A DNA stretch of 64,000 nt, taken from Poa pratensis. Its lineage: Eukaryota; Streptophyta; Magnoliopsida; Poales; Poaceae. The stretch is from the NCBI GenBank assembly GCA_947311845.1, contig CAMZMU010000060.1:1134357-1198356 (forward strand), read 5' to 3'. Positions 33,910-45,100 of the stretch are shown here, one piece after another. Made by a program: the position numbers and the translations under genes. Positions within the stretch are counted from its first letter, which is position 1; every line of letters begins with the position of its first letter. The notes beneath the pieces were generated by a model, which worked only from the letters and a program-made list of their open reading frames with translations, was not told the origin of the DNA and searched no databases.

Positions 33910-35755
33910 ATGGGTAAACCTCGTGATGAGAGGGTCCGCATATTGCCATCCACTACAAGGAGAGGTACAACTCTGAACACTTCTGCTGCTCTTGATTCGC
34001 CGTCTGTTATAAGTCAACTTGTCACACCACCACATACACATACTTCACATGCTGCTAGTTCTGCTGAATCTAAAAATACTTCTGAAAATTTTGATGATGC
34101 TTCTACTGTGCTTGATGAGAGTGGTTCATTAGGTCCTTTTCTAGATGCTACAATTGCTAAGTCAAAACAAACTGAAAATGCTGAAACACCTAATGAAAGT
34201 CCCATTACACCTATTAGTTCACCTGAATTAAGAGATCATACTAGTGATGATTTCGAGGAATCTTATGTTAAACTTGATGATGAATTTATTGAAGAATGCA
34301 ATGCTTCTAAAGATGCTAGTGCTATTAAATATCTTCTTGCAAGACGTGCTGTTAATTACAAACTGTCTCCTGATGCTAAGTTTGCTACATCTCCCATTGA
34401 TATAAAAGATAAAGATTATGATTTCTCTATGGACTTGTCACATATATCTATTGTTGAGGATGAACCTTTTAGAGGAACTGAAAATGAAAGTGTTGTAGAA
34501 CATATGAACATTCTTTCTACTTTAAGTAGTGTGTTTTCTAATGACACTAAGAAACGCAGTTACTTCGTTACTAAAATATTTCCTTTCTCATTAAAAGATG
34601 AAACTAAAACTTGGTTTAATAGTTTATCTCCTAGATCCACTAAAAGTCCTATGGATTTGGTTAATGCTTTCTTCCAGAAATATTTTCCTGCTAGTGCTCA
34701 ACATGTTGCTTTACAGAGAATCTTTAATTTCAAACAATTGGAAGCCGAGAAATTGCCTAAATCTTGGGCAAGGTTTTGTTCTTTGCTCAGAGCTCGGCCT
34801 GGACATCAAATAGCTAAAAATGAACTTCTTGATATATTCTATAATGGACTAACTATTGAATCTAGGACATACCTAGATAATTGTGCTGGTTGTGTTTTCA
34901 GGAAAAGAACTCCAGATGAAGCTGAGGAATTAATGGATAAAATAAGCCAAAATCATGATGATTGGACTATACCTGAGCCGACCCCGATACCCACACCAAA
35001 GAAGAGATGAATTCTTGAACTAAGTGATGAAGAAATGAGAGAAGCCAAGAAATCTCTTAAAGAGAAGGGTATTAAATCTGAAGATGTGAAGAATCTACCA
35101 CCAATAGAAGAATTATGTAAGCCAATTCCTCACCCATCAGTAGTTGAGGTACACTTTCTCCAACATTTGGATGATAGGGATAGTTCTTATTCTAAATAAT
35201 TATATTGTTAAGCAGGATAACTTTAATATGAGAGTGCAGAATCATCTGATGGAAAATTCTATAGCTAATGATGTTAAAATGCTTATTAAACATTTCCATA
35301 TGGTTCAAACTCAAATAGATCAACTCACTAAGGTACAAAAAGATCTGCTAGTTAATGCTTCTAGAGAAAATGAAAAACATGCTTATGGAGTAGGAACTAG
35401 AGGTGGTGCTTCTACTCAGGATCCCTTGTATCCTGAAGGACATCCTAAAAGAATTGAGCAAGATTCTCAACTAGCTAATGAAACTAGTACCCTTCTAAGA
35501 AAAAGAAGAAGAAGAAACATAAACATGTTGAAGAATCTCCTGAATCAATTAAAGAAAATGAGCATGTTAATGATCCAAATAGTATATCTATCTCTGATGC
35601 TGAAACTGAAAGTGGTAATGAACATAACAATGATAAGGATAAAAATGATGCTTCTGATAAAGAGGAGAGTGAAGATGAACCTGAAAAGCATACTAAGAAT
35701 AAAAAGTATACTAAAGAAGATTTCATTGCTAAAAGCATGGTAATGAGAGAGAACC
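33910..35755 (+). pseudogene. Athila-type gag, plus copy, with stop and frameshifts
   Basis: ATG 33910 (MGKPRDERVRILPSTTRRG) opens a frame of about 366 codons to TGA at 35008-35010. The minus copy has Gly at this TGA, so it is a nonsense change. The same protein continues (ILELSDEEMREAKKSLKE), then is shifted after HPSVVEVHFLQH, where the minus copy has a longer segment. It resumes at 35205-35480 (QDNFNMRVQNHLMEN) and shifts again near 35490 before a Lys/Glu-rich linker (DAETESGNEHNNDKDKNDAS). Shell protein of the virus-like particle; dead here. Confidence 0.8.
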
Positions 35756-36541
35756 TTGGGTGCAAAAGCAAATGCCTTTTCCTAATAAGAAACATAAATC
35801 AAAGGAAGAGGAACACTATAATAAATTTTGTGAATGGATGAAACCCTTGTTTTTGCAAATTCCTTTGACTGATGCTATTAAATTGCCTCCTTATTCAAAA
35901 TATATGAAAGATATTGTCTCTAACAAAAGGAAAATTCCTAATGAGGAAATTTCTACTATGCTTGCTAATTACTCTTTCAATGGTAAGGTTCCAAAGAAAC
36001 TTGGAGATCCAGGTATACCAACTATCCCATGCTCTATTAAGAATAATTATGTTAGAACTGCTCTATGTGATTTAGGAGCAGGAGTTAGTGTTATGCCTTT
36101 TCTCTTTATAAGAGACTCTATTTAGAAAAATTGATACCAACTGATATATCTTTGCAAATGGCTGATAAATCTACTGCTGTTCCTGTTGGCATATGTGAGG
36201 ATGTTCCTGTTCAAGTGGCTAATAATTGTTTAATATTAACTGACTTTGTTGTGTTGGAAATGCCTGAAGATGATAATATGTCTATTATTCTTGGGAGACC
36301 TTTTCTTAACACTGCAGGGGCTGTTATTGATTGCAACAAAGGAAAAGTAACCTTCAATGTTAATGACAAAGAGCATACTGTTTATTTTCCCAAAAAGCCG
36401 GACAAGATATATGGAGTAAATACAATAGCCAATCTTAGAACTATCAAAGTGGGAAGTATTGATTGCCCTATTTATGAACCTCAAGAAGGATTTCAAAGTA
36501 TTATGATTGGATCTATTGCTATACAATTTAAGGTAACATGA
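35756..36541 (+). pseudogene. Athila-type aspartic protease, plus copy
   Basis: Two frames meet at a break near 36122-36130. The first (35772-36125) ends with the active-site strand ALCDLGAGVSVMPF, where the catalytic Asp is in D-L-G-A. The second (36131-36541) has VVLEMPEDDNMSIILGRPFL and AGAVIDCNKGKVTFNV, the second half of the fold. The frame stops at 36541 and no RT follows. The protease would cut gag. The break at the end of the first frame makes it a pseudogene. Confidence 0.8.
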
Positions 36542-36839
36542 TTGTCTCATGTGGTTTAATTCTTTTATGTCATATAAAATTTATTTGGTGACAAGACTTG
36601 ATCAACCTTGTTAACAAATATGTTTTAAATGCATAGAAGCACTAAACAACATTTTATTTCTCAACCTTGTTTTACCTACTGTTGTGTTACTGAACTTGCA
36701 AAGTTTTAGTTGAAATTGGTCTTTATAAAATTTATTTCTGCTCTAAGTTTATTATTTAAATACCAGAAAATGTGCAAAATGAAAGTTTTCAAAAATTTCT
36801 GAAAATTATACCATAAATCTTAGTTTTTAAAGAGGAATG

Positions 36840-37320
36840 TGGGAGTGCCTGGGCTGACCAGGGGGACCCACCATGCCACCACACCACCCCACCGCGCGGC
36901 AGGGGTGTGGGCCGCGCCGTGGCATGGTGTGGGTCCCACCTGGCCCTCCACTCACCCATCTTCCTCTCATTTCTTTCTCTCTCCCGACCAAACACACCAC
37001 CATTGTTCAAACCCGTGTTCTTGCTGCTCTTGCTCGAGTTTTTCGATCTCCTTGCTCAGCCCATCTTTGTTGCTGAGATTTGGACCATTTGCTCTCCGGT
37101 ATGTGACTCCTCCGTTTATCCAAGTAGAATTTTGTTTAGTTGTGTATTTCTTGAGCATTTTAGTACTGTAGGTGACATGTTAGATGTGTTTGCATGCTTG
37201 TTCTATGCTTAGATTAATTAGTTTTGATGCATGTGTAGCCCTCTTGCAAGTCTCTATAGTAGTTTCTTTGATTTAGTTGCTCCAAAATCATTTTTTATGA
37301 GGTTTTGTTAAAAATTTCAG
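36840..37320 (+). promoter_or_regulatory. GC-rich leader with likely intron before ORF3
   Basis: An AT-rich element turns GC-rich at 36840-37080 (for example 'gtgggccgcgccgtggcatgg' and a CT-rich run 'cttcctctcatttctttctc'). A good donor CCG|GTATGTGA lies at 37099 and an acceptor TTTCAG at 37320, 9 nt before the ORF3 ATG. I infer a separate 5' leader with an intron for ORF3, possibly from its own promoter. The degenerate element at 42.5-42.75 kb has a similar GC-rich segment before its ORF. Confidence 0.45.
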
Positions 37321-37329
37321 AAAAGGAAG

Positions 37330-38594
37330 ATGCATAATCACACTTATGGAGAGATTTTTGAGAGGGAAGCACCAAGAGCAACAAGGCCTTCAAGGTCTGC
37401 TGCTCGATGTAGGCCATCCTACAATGAGGACCTTATGACACCGAGGATTGGTGATGAGGGGATGATGGTGTTGCACATGCATCTATCTTCCCTTGTACTG
37501 ACTTTTTGAGAGATGCAGGGATCCTTGATGATTTCTTATTCCTTGTTAACAAAGTTGGTTTGATGGAGTTTATGCAGGATGAGAGTGAGCAATATGCAAG
37601 GCTCACCAAGATTTTTGTTGAGAGCTTTACCTTCAATAACACTCATTTCAGTCCCTCTGTTGCATTTAAAATTTATGATAAACCTTACACCATGGATCTG
37701 AAAAGATTTTGCAGAGTCGTAGGTATTGCTCCATCTGGGACAGCAAGAAGAATTCAGGGGCAACCTCCCGAGCTACTGGAACTTTACCGGGAGGTGACTT
37801 ATGATGATGACCGTACAGCGCAGCGTGGCAAGATAAGGAACATTCAACTCCCAGCCATTAGATATTTTACTTATTATCTTGCCACGAGTGTTCTTGCTAG
37901 AGAAAACACTAGTAACATTTCAAACTACCATTTAGCTTTTCTGGCTGCTGCACTTAAGGATAATAAAACTTATAACCTCGGTGCTTTGATTGCTCGTCGC
38001 CTTGCGCAAAAGGACCAATCTTTGGAGGAATTATTGCTGCACGTGTTTTAGCTTATCTAGGCCTTCCTGTTGATCCCACTGATGAGTTGTTACCCCTCAA
38101 AGGCTTGACCTTGCTGCTATGAAGCTTCATCATTTTATTACACCTAACTCTCATGCAGGTTGTCTAGTTTATAAAGTTTTGTTTACTGACGGGTCCGAAA
38201 AGGAAGTTCCTTTGCCGCAGCCTAGTTTGTTCAGTATTTTCAGGAAGCCGTTGTCACTTCAAAGGAGGAATTGGACGAGCATCTAGGTGCGCTCAACTTC
38301 CACTCGCAGCACTACCCCGAGCAGCAGCAACCCACGTACGAGGCGCCCCCTGAGGATTATACCGTGTATTATACCGGTGCATCCTGGAGCTCACACCAGG
38401 ACGAGGGATCTTCTTCGTCATACACTGGAGGCGCCCCTGCGTGGCCACATGGGATGATTGATCTCCACTTAGGCCAAAAGCCTAAGCTTGGGGGGAGGTA
38501 CACCGACATCTCACTCACTTTATATCATATTCGGTCGGTACTTTGTATATCCATGTTTCGTTTCTTTCTTTTTCGTTGTTGTTTCTTGTTTTGA
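37330..38594 (+). pseudogene. Athila-type ORF3 (env-position ORF), plus copy
   Basis: ATG 37330 (MHNHTYGEIFEREAPRATRP) starts a frame broken by a one-base change near 37457, then runs intact from 37506 to 38051 (RDAGILDDFLFLVNK, DKPYTMDLKRFCRVVGIAPS). It shifts again near 38008-38016 and 38090 and ends in GASWSSHQDEGSSSSYTGG. The minus copy (21583-22619) has different lesions, so an intact ancestor is likely. There is no obvious signal peptide or transmembrane segment. Function unknown. Confidence 0.7.
38468..38498 (+). repeat. hairpin and purine tract at the end of ORF3 (plus copy)
   Basis: CTTAGGC (38468-38474), loop CAAAA, GCCTAAG (38480-38486), overlapping AAGCTTGGGGGGAGG (38484-38498). 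The same purine tract serves as the 3' polypurine tract at 40513-40526. Confidence 0.8.
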
Positions 38595-38599
38595 TTTTA

Positions 38600-40512
38600 T
38601 TTTCCAAAACCCAAAAAGACCAAAAATATTTCTGTTATTTCTCTTTGTTTACCTCTTGTGTACTTTTAGTACTGGTTTGCTTTATCTTTTAGCTTCGGTT
38701 TAGTATTCAAAAATCCAAAAAGATTTTGCTTTATTTGTTTGTTCCTTTCTTTGTTCGTTTCAAATCGAAAACCCAAAAATATTTGTTGTTCTTCTTCGGT
38801 TTTGTATAGTTGTTGCAGAGTTCAACAGTCTTCCGTGACTCCATTGGAGCTTGGTTATCATTTCATATCATTCAAGCCACACAAGTGAAAAGCAATAATG
38901 ACGATTTATGACAACTCGAGTTGTGGTGAGAGGCTGGTATGAACTCTATTTTTTTTCATTTTTGTACATATACTCGCTCATGTGGACATGCTTAGCTGAT
39001 TCGTATGAGGGGCAATGTTATTTAATGGATGCTTAGTAGTTCATGTTTTCATATGATCAGTTCCAATTCACTAATAGTATATAACATGTCATATAGATAT
39101 TTGCTTGCATTGTTCTATTCATAAAAGGGTATGACATGGTGGTATCCTCCTCTGAATGATTCACTTGAATTGACTTGGCACATGCTCACGCATGCTCATG
39201 ACTGAAAAACAAAAAGTCAATTAAGCCTTGATGATTTATTTTGCCTCAGAGTTCTAGTATCACTTTTATGCCTCCGTTAATTTTATTCTGTCGCAAGCAT
39301 GATTATGACGGTTATTGCTCTCTTGATTGTCGCTTCCCAGTCTATTGCTAGCCTTCACTTGTACTGAGCGGGAATGCTGCTCGTGCTTCCAAATCCTTAA
39401 AAACCAAGTTATTCCAAAGAGTCCACCAAAAATTCCTATGCATGGTATTTCGAACCATTCCAAGTAAATTTTCATGTGCTACCTTTAAAACCTTCAAAAT
39501 ACTTCTCATTTTGTGACACTGTTTTTAGCTCATGAGGACGGGGTGGATGTCTTTATGTCACTTGTCAAACAGACTTTACCACCGGACTAGCGGCATATAC
39601 ATCCGCTTATCCATTAATTTTGCAAAAAGAGCTGGCAAATGGGGTGCCCAGTCCCGATTAATTACAACTTTAACCGCTTAATTCTCTTCACATTTTTGCC
39701 CTGATTTATCAGACAAGCAATGATACCAGTGAAATATCTGCATGTGTAAACAAAAGAGAAAAGAGGGATGATCTGCCTTGCTGGTAGAAATAACGTCCTT
39801 CATGGGAGCCGCTCTTAAAAGTCTGGTTGGCAGGGGTCATATTGTACTTTCCATTTTCTGATTCGTTGACAGGAACAACCACCTCCCAAAACAATTTTTA
39901 CCTCTGTTTTATAAATAAAAAGCTCTAGCACATGTTAAATCCCTGCTTCCCTCTGCGAAGGGCCAATCTTTTATTTTTATGTTGAGTCACCATCCTTTCT
40001 TTGAGCACCTTCTCGAGAGCATAACTGTCATTCTTAGTGTAATGTGCTTGTCCCAGAATACGGTTAACTGTGGTATAACTTTGATGCTCTTATCTTTGAT
40101 ATTTTTACTCTAGTCTTCACTTGAACTTCAGAGGTGCCTTGGCATTTATGTTTTGCTCTACAAATAAAGGCAAGCGAGATACCACTTTATCATATCTTAT
40201 TATGAACATTGCAATCTGCAGGTAGATTTATTTCATGTTATTTATTCTTAGTGTGTTGTTATCTTTTCATAGTTCACATAGCTACTAGGTGGCATTATCT
40301 ACAATCCTTAAGTTCCTATAGTGAGAATGTGTTCATATTCCTTAAGTTATCTTTTCATAGTTCACATAGCTACTAGGTGGCATTTCATGAATTGCTTAAG
40401 TACTTGATCATATAGTGAGAATATTTACATCATATGAAGCAAATGTGTTCGTAAAAGTTTCTTTTATCGCACTCAGTTGTTAACTGAATTGCTTCAGGAC
40501 AAGCAATAAGCT
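38600..40512 (+). mobile_element. non-coding 3' internal region of the plus copy
   Basis: I see no gene. The region is shared with the minus copy (19757-21480). A local duplication of 'tcttttcatagttcacatag' occurs at about 40263 and 40347. Confidence 0.7.
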
Positions 40513-40526
40513 AAGCTTGGGGGGAG
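40513..40526 (+). promoter_or_regulatory. 3' polypurine tract of the 32427-41918 element
   Basis: AAGCTTGGGGGGAG directly before the 3' LTR start at 40528. Confidence 0.75.
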
Positions 40527-40527
40527 T

Positions 40528-41918
40528 TGATACGTCCAAAACGTATCTACTTTCCCGAATACTTGTGTTGTTGTTTTACCTCTAATTTGTGTGTTTTGAA
40601 TGCAACTAACACGGACTAACGCTGTTTTCAGCAGAATTGCCCTGGTGTCTTGTTTTTGTGCAGAAAGTCAAGTTTCGGGAAAATTCCCGAAAAATATCAT
40701 GGAGTTCCTATTTTTCCAGAAGACACACGGAGCCAGAAGATGAGACGGAGGCGGGCCACGAGGGACCCACACCATGGGCCCGCGCGGCCAGGGCTGAACC
40801 GCGCCGGGGGTGGTGTGGCCGCCTCGGGCACCACCTCGCGTCCCCTTTCGACTACTTAGTCCCCTTGACCTAAAAACCCGAGGGGGATCGACGTTTTTCC
40901 AGAAGAACTCCAGAGCTCCGCCGCCACTGAAAACCCTATTTCGGGGATCAGAAACTCCGTTCTGGCACCCTGCCGGGACGGGGAATTGGAGGAGATCATC
41001 GCCATCATCACCGACGCCTCTCCATCAACCATCCATGATTCTTCCATCCATGTGTGAGTAAGCCTCGTCGTAGGCTGAAGGGGATGGTAGGGATTGGATG
41101 AGATCATTCATGTAATAGATATCAGATTGTTAGGGCATGGTGCCTAGTATCCGTTGTTAGTACTTTATGTCATTGTTGCAACTTGTTATGCTTAATGCTT
41201 GACACTAGGGCCCGAGTGCCATGATTTCAGATCTGAACATGTTATTGAATCATGAGGATAATTATTGTTTTAGATCATATCTGCAAGTTGTTTACACATA
41301 TAATTGTCCGGAACCCGAGGCCCCAAAGTGACAACAATTGGGATAACTGGAGGGGATGGCTGTAATGTGAGGATCACATGTGTTCATGGAGTGTTAATGT
41401 TTTGCTCCGGTGCTTTATTAATAGGAGCACCTTAATTACCAGTAGTTTCCCTTGAGGCCCCGCTGCAAACGGGCTGGTAGGACACAAGATGTTGTGCAAG
41501 TTTCTCATTGCGAGCACGTACGACTAAATACGGAACACATGCCTATGATTGATTATTACCTGGATACTTTATTATTATCTATCTGCAAATGCCCTACGCT
41601 TGACTATTATATTAATTATCTTATCCATGCAACGCCCGTTCATCCATCCCTATGCCTACAGTATTTTAATCCTGTTGTCTACTTCAATTATTACTGCTAT
41701 TTTTATTTCACTACTGCTATTATTTCACTACTGCTACTGCTTTAAAACTGTTGCTACTGATAAACTGTGTCGAGCAAGTCTATTTCCAGGTGCAGCTGAA
41801 CTGACAATTCATCTGTTAAGTCTTATAAATATTCTTTGGCTCCCCTTGTGTCAAATCAATAAATTTGGGTTTTACTTCCCTCGAAGACCGTTGCGATCCC
41901 TATACTTGTGGTTCATCA
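40528..41918 (+). repeat. 3' LTR of the 32427-41918 element
   Basis: Direct repeat of 32427-33821, ending GTGGTTCATCA before the target duplication CTTGT. Confidence 0.92.
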
Positions 41919-42407
41919 CTTGTCACTTACCTTTAGAATTAGAACACAAGGCTTATTGGGCAGTTAAGGAACTAAATAGAGACTTTAAACTTACGGATGA
42001 GAAAAGACTGCTTGCCATGAGTTCTTTATATGAATGGAGAAGTGAAGCTTATGAAAATGCCAGGTTGTTTAAAGAAAAAGTTAAAAGATGGCATGATGGA
42101 AGAATTTTAAAGAGAGAATTTAGTATTGGTGATAAAGTATTATTGTATAGGTCTCGTCTTAGATTTTACAGGAAAACTCCTCTCAAAATGGGAAGGACCC
42201 TATATTGTTGAAGAAGTATACCGCTCGGGAGCCATCAAGATAAATTCATTTGATGGTGATAAACCACAAGTGGTTAATGGTCAAAGACTCAAGCATTATA
42301 TTTCTGGTGATCCCCTTGGGAAAGATGTTGATATTATACAAGTGGTGACTCCGGAAGATTTCATGAAATTCGAATACTGGAAGACTCCAGAACCTGTTTT
42401 GGAATAG
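41919..42407 (+). pseudogene. C-terminal part of an Athila-type integrase
   Basis: The frame reads HLPLELEHKAYWAVKELNRD, then EWRSEAYENARLFKEKVKRW and SIGDKVLLYRSRLRF. After a frameshift near 42185 it reads WEGPYIVEEVYRSGAIKINS and ends at a stop at 42407. This is the end of the catalytic region and the C-terminal DNA-binding part of a Gypsy integrase. The upstream 14 bp are at 32413-32426; the rest of pol is missing. This is the target into which the 32427-41918 element jumped. Confidence 0.8.
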
Positions 42408-43249
42408 GTATCAACTTTGGTAAGAAAAAGTTCGCGTTTAATTACAGAAAAATTATATTCATCATTTTTAGGTAAGACTAAAAATTACGGAACGAAGAAG
42501 ATCGAGCCGGAGACCGACTCCATGTGGGGGAGGCGACCAGGCGGCGCGGGCAACCCCCTGGCCGCGCCGTGGCCCCGCCGGCCCCTCCAGGAGCTCGTCT
42601 CCGACTCCGCTTTGGTCCGTCGCTTTCCTTTTGTTCGGGAAATTTTTGCTATATATTTACCCGGATCTCTTGAGGTTCGTATCTCGTGTTTTCGACGCGT
42701 TTTGTTTTCGAGCTGTTTCTGCCAGGGCCCCTGAGGTTTAGATCAACATGTCGTCTCACGGATCTTGTGGGGAAGACTATGCTGCCAGGCGCCAACGAGA
42801 GCTGTAGCGAGATATAAATCGCGGGACCTTTGGCGATTGGGCAACAGATGAAGGGATCCCTGCTAGACGAGCAGACATGGACCAGAGCGTCAGGGAAGAA
42901 GTGAGGAGGATGACGTCACGCCAGCAAGGAGGACCCAGGCCAAGTAACCCCACTTTTGTGGGATCCATTAACCCTCAACGTGCTTTTTCTCATAATATGC
43001 AAGGTGCGGTTCCCCCAAGGCAGAACATCCACCTTTTTCTTTCGGTAACTTAGGTACATCGGGTGGCTGATGAGTTTAGTGAGCAATATCGAGTTCTGAG
43101 AACAGAAGTGGAGATACTTCAAGAGGAGAATGATAGACTCCGCTGTATGCTCTAGCGCTTCTTGACCCCTATTACTGTCGTTCCTCCGTCACCACCAAGG
43201 GATCAAGCTTGAACGCCATGGGTAATGGCACTCCCTTGGGTTTTTTTCC
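42408..43249 (+). pseudogene. degenerate post-integrase ORF region of the host Athila-type element
   Basis: After integrase comes a GC-rich leader (42520-42620) with a TATA-like GCTATATATTTACC (about 42647). An ATG at about 42748 (MSSHGSCGEDYAARRQREL) is stopped after 19 codons, and the frame continues (RDINRGTFGDWATDEGIPAR) to about 43050. A short coiled-coil piece (RTEVEILQEENDRLRCML) follows. Its position matches ORF3 of other Athila-type elements, but the protein is different from that at 37.3 kb. Function unknown. Confidence 0.5.
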
Positions 43250-43266
43250 AAGCTTGGGGGAGTGCC
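43227..43266 (+). repeat. hairpin with purine tract after the degenerate ORF
   Basis: GGCACTCCC (43227-43235) pairs with GGGAGTGCC (43258-43266) around AAGCTTGGGGGAG (43250-43262). It is at the same relative place as the ORF3-end motifs at 9616, 21495 and 38468. Confidence 0.75.
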
Positions 43267-44774
43267 CCGGTACCATTATCTTTTATCTTTTTATCTTCAT
43301 AATTTGGTAGTCATATCATTTGTAGAGAGGTTATCACATGAGATGGTTTGCAATGTGGAGTATCGTTTTCCCTTTTAGTAAGTTATCTTTGTATCCTTTG
43401 GTGTGAGTTGTCTTTGATGGAATATTAATGAGAAGCTTCATCTTTACTTTCTTGCACCTTTATTTTTAGCATTGCAATCTCTAGTATATGATGAACTTGT
43501 GAAAGTTTTGGCTTTACATTGGGTATAACAAGTAGATCTTTTGAGTCATGGCAAACTTAGCATTGGTCAGTAGCAACAATTCTTAGATACTTAAGTAAAG
43601 AAGAGAGAATTACATGCAAATATATTATCCTTGTTAACTTTCATGCTTGTTAACTAGCAAGAGTTTTATTCTTTAATTAAAGGGTTATGTGTTGACAAGG
43701 AAGAGTATATGTCCTATCTTATTGCTTTTATATTTGTCTGTATCTCTCAACACTGATGTTTGCTACAAAGCCTTGTACTGAGAGGAAATACTTCTCGTGC
43801 ATCAAAATCCATGAGCCAAACCCGCCAAAGTGTCCACCATAACTTCCTATATGTGGTATTTCTCAGCCACTCCAAGTAAATTAGTCATGTGCTATCTTTA
43901 AAATATTCAAAACACTTCATATTTGTGACACTGTTTTCAACTCATGAGGAAGTAGTAGTTGGGTTTGTTATCTTCCATGTCAAATTAAGTTTTTCGGACT
44001 TGCATGCGTCATCTGCTTTTCCATAATATTGCAAAGAGCAAATTAAGTTTTCCGGACACTCCTCCATGGTATGAGATTGTTGGCAGGCACCCGAGGATTC
44101 GGTTAGCCATGGTATGTGTAAGCAATGGTGGGGAGGAGTGTCAAACAATAGAAAGTGCATATTATAAAGTGTAAAGTATAAATATCTCAGAACCGCTCTA
44201 AAACTAGTTTGTCATGGAAGATATCAAGAACTCTATTATCAGTCGTTGACGTAGGCAACAACCTCTCAAAACAATTTTTGCCACTGATTTCAAAAACTTA
44301 AAAAGCTTTTAGCACATGACTTGATCCCTGCTTCCCTCTGCGAAGGGCCTATCTTTTACTTTATGTTGAGTCAGTACACCTATCCTTCTTATTCTCCAAA
44401 GCAAGCATTAGTGTTGTTGAGATCCATCCATCTATATTTTGCTAATTTGATTGATCATACTTTTATCTTTTCCTTTTGTCATCACTAAAACCTTTACTTG
44501 CAAAAATATGAGCTTGAAAGTTCCCAATGAATGCAAAGGACATGTGATAGTTGAACATGTGACATCTGCAATACATAGCTCTTATATAAAGACTCCTCTT
44601 GAAAGATAAGTTGAATATGCTAATTGTTCTCTGACCATGAACAAAGTTTCCCATTACCAATCTAAAGATTTTCTTGATATACTTTTACTTGTGATTGTTC
44701 ATTACTTGTCTCAAGTGAAGTTTTATAAGAAAGGTTGTTGTTCTAAAAGAATGTGTGTTTTGTTAAGTAAATAT
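43267..44774 (+). mobile_element. non-coding 3' internal region of the host Athila-type element
   Basis: I see no gene. It contains the shared phrases 'aggcacccgaggattcggtt' and 'ctctgcgaagggcc'. No clear polypurine tract is left before the LTR. Confidence 0.6.
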
Positions 44775-45100
44775 TGATGTTTCATGTTCGTATTCTTTAT
44801 TATCGACGCTTCACTCCATAAACCTGTGGTCACGTTTATATCATAATTTACTCTTATTCACTGATATATTTCGTATTATATTACAATACTTATGTTATTT
44901 TATCTTATTTTGCATGTTTTACAATTACTTGGGATTTATCTGTCGGAGTCAGGAATCTGCTGAAAAGGACACCGTCAGGAGGGGATACTTCGGAAGCTCC
45001 AAAAATCACCAAAATAATATAAGAATTATTTCCTCGCGAGAACAAGCAGGAGGTCAGAAGGTCAGCAGGAGGGGTGCCACGAGGCCACCAGGCAACCTGG
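44775..45100 (+). mobile_element. host Athila-type 3' LTR, left part
   Basis: The start is approximate (TGATGTTTCATG). The LTR is interrupted at 45100 by the solo LTR and resumes at 46602; the interrupted phrase is caggcaacctgg / cctggctgcgcgg. Confidence 0.5.

Larger units (their letters stand above)
32427..41918 (+). mobile_element. complete Athila-type element without RT, RNase H and integrase
   Basis: LTRs at 32427-33821 and 40528-41918 flank 6.7 kb of internal DNA. The exact target duplication CTTGT (32422-32426 and 41919-41923) fixes both ends. The order inside is primer site, gag, protease, a GC-rich leader with a likely intron, ORF3, and a long non-coding 3' region ending in a polypurine tract. 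Between the protease end (36541) and the ORF3 leader (36840) there are only 300 bp, so the whole polymerase/integrase block is absent. It must have been mobilised by enzymes from another element. Confidence 0.92.

Noticed and set aside
42126..42407. Separate small gene after the integrase
   Set aside because: It is the continuation of the integrase C-terminus in another frame after a frameshift.
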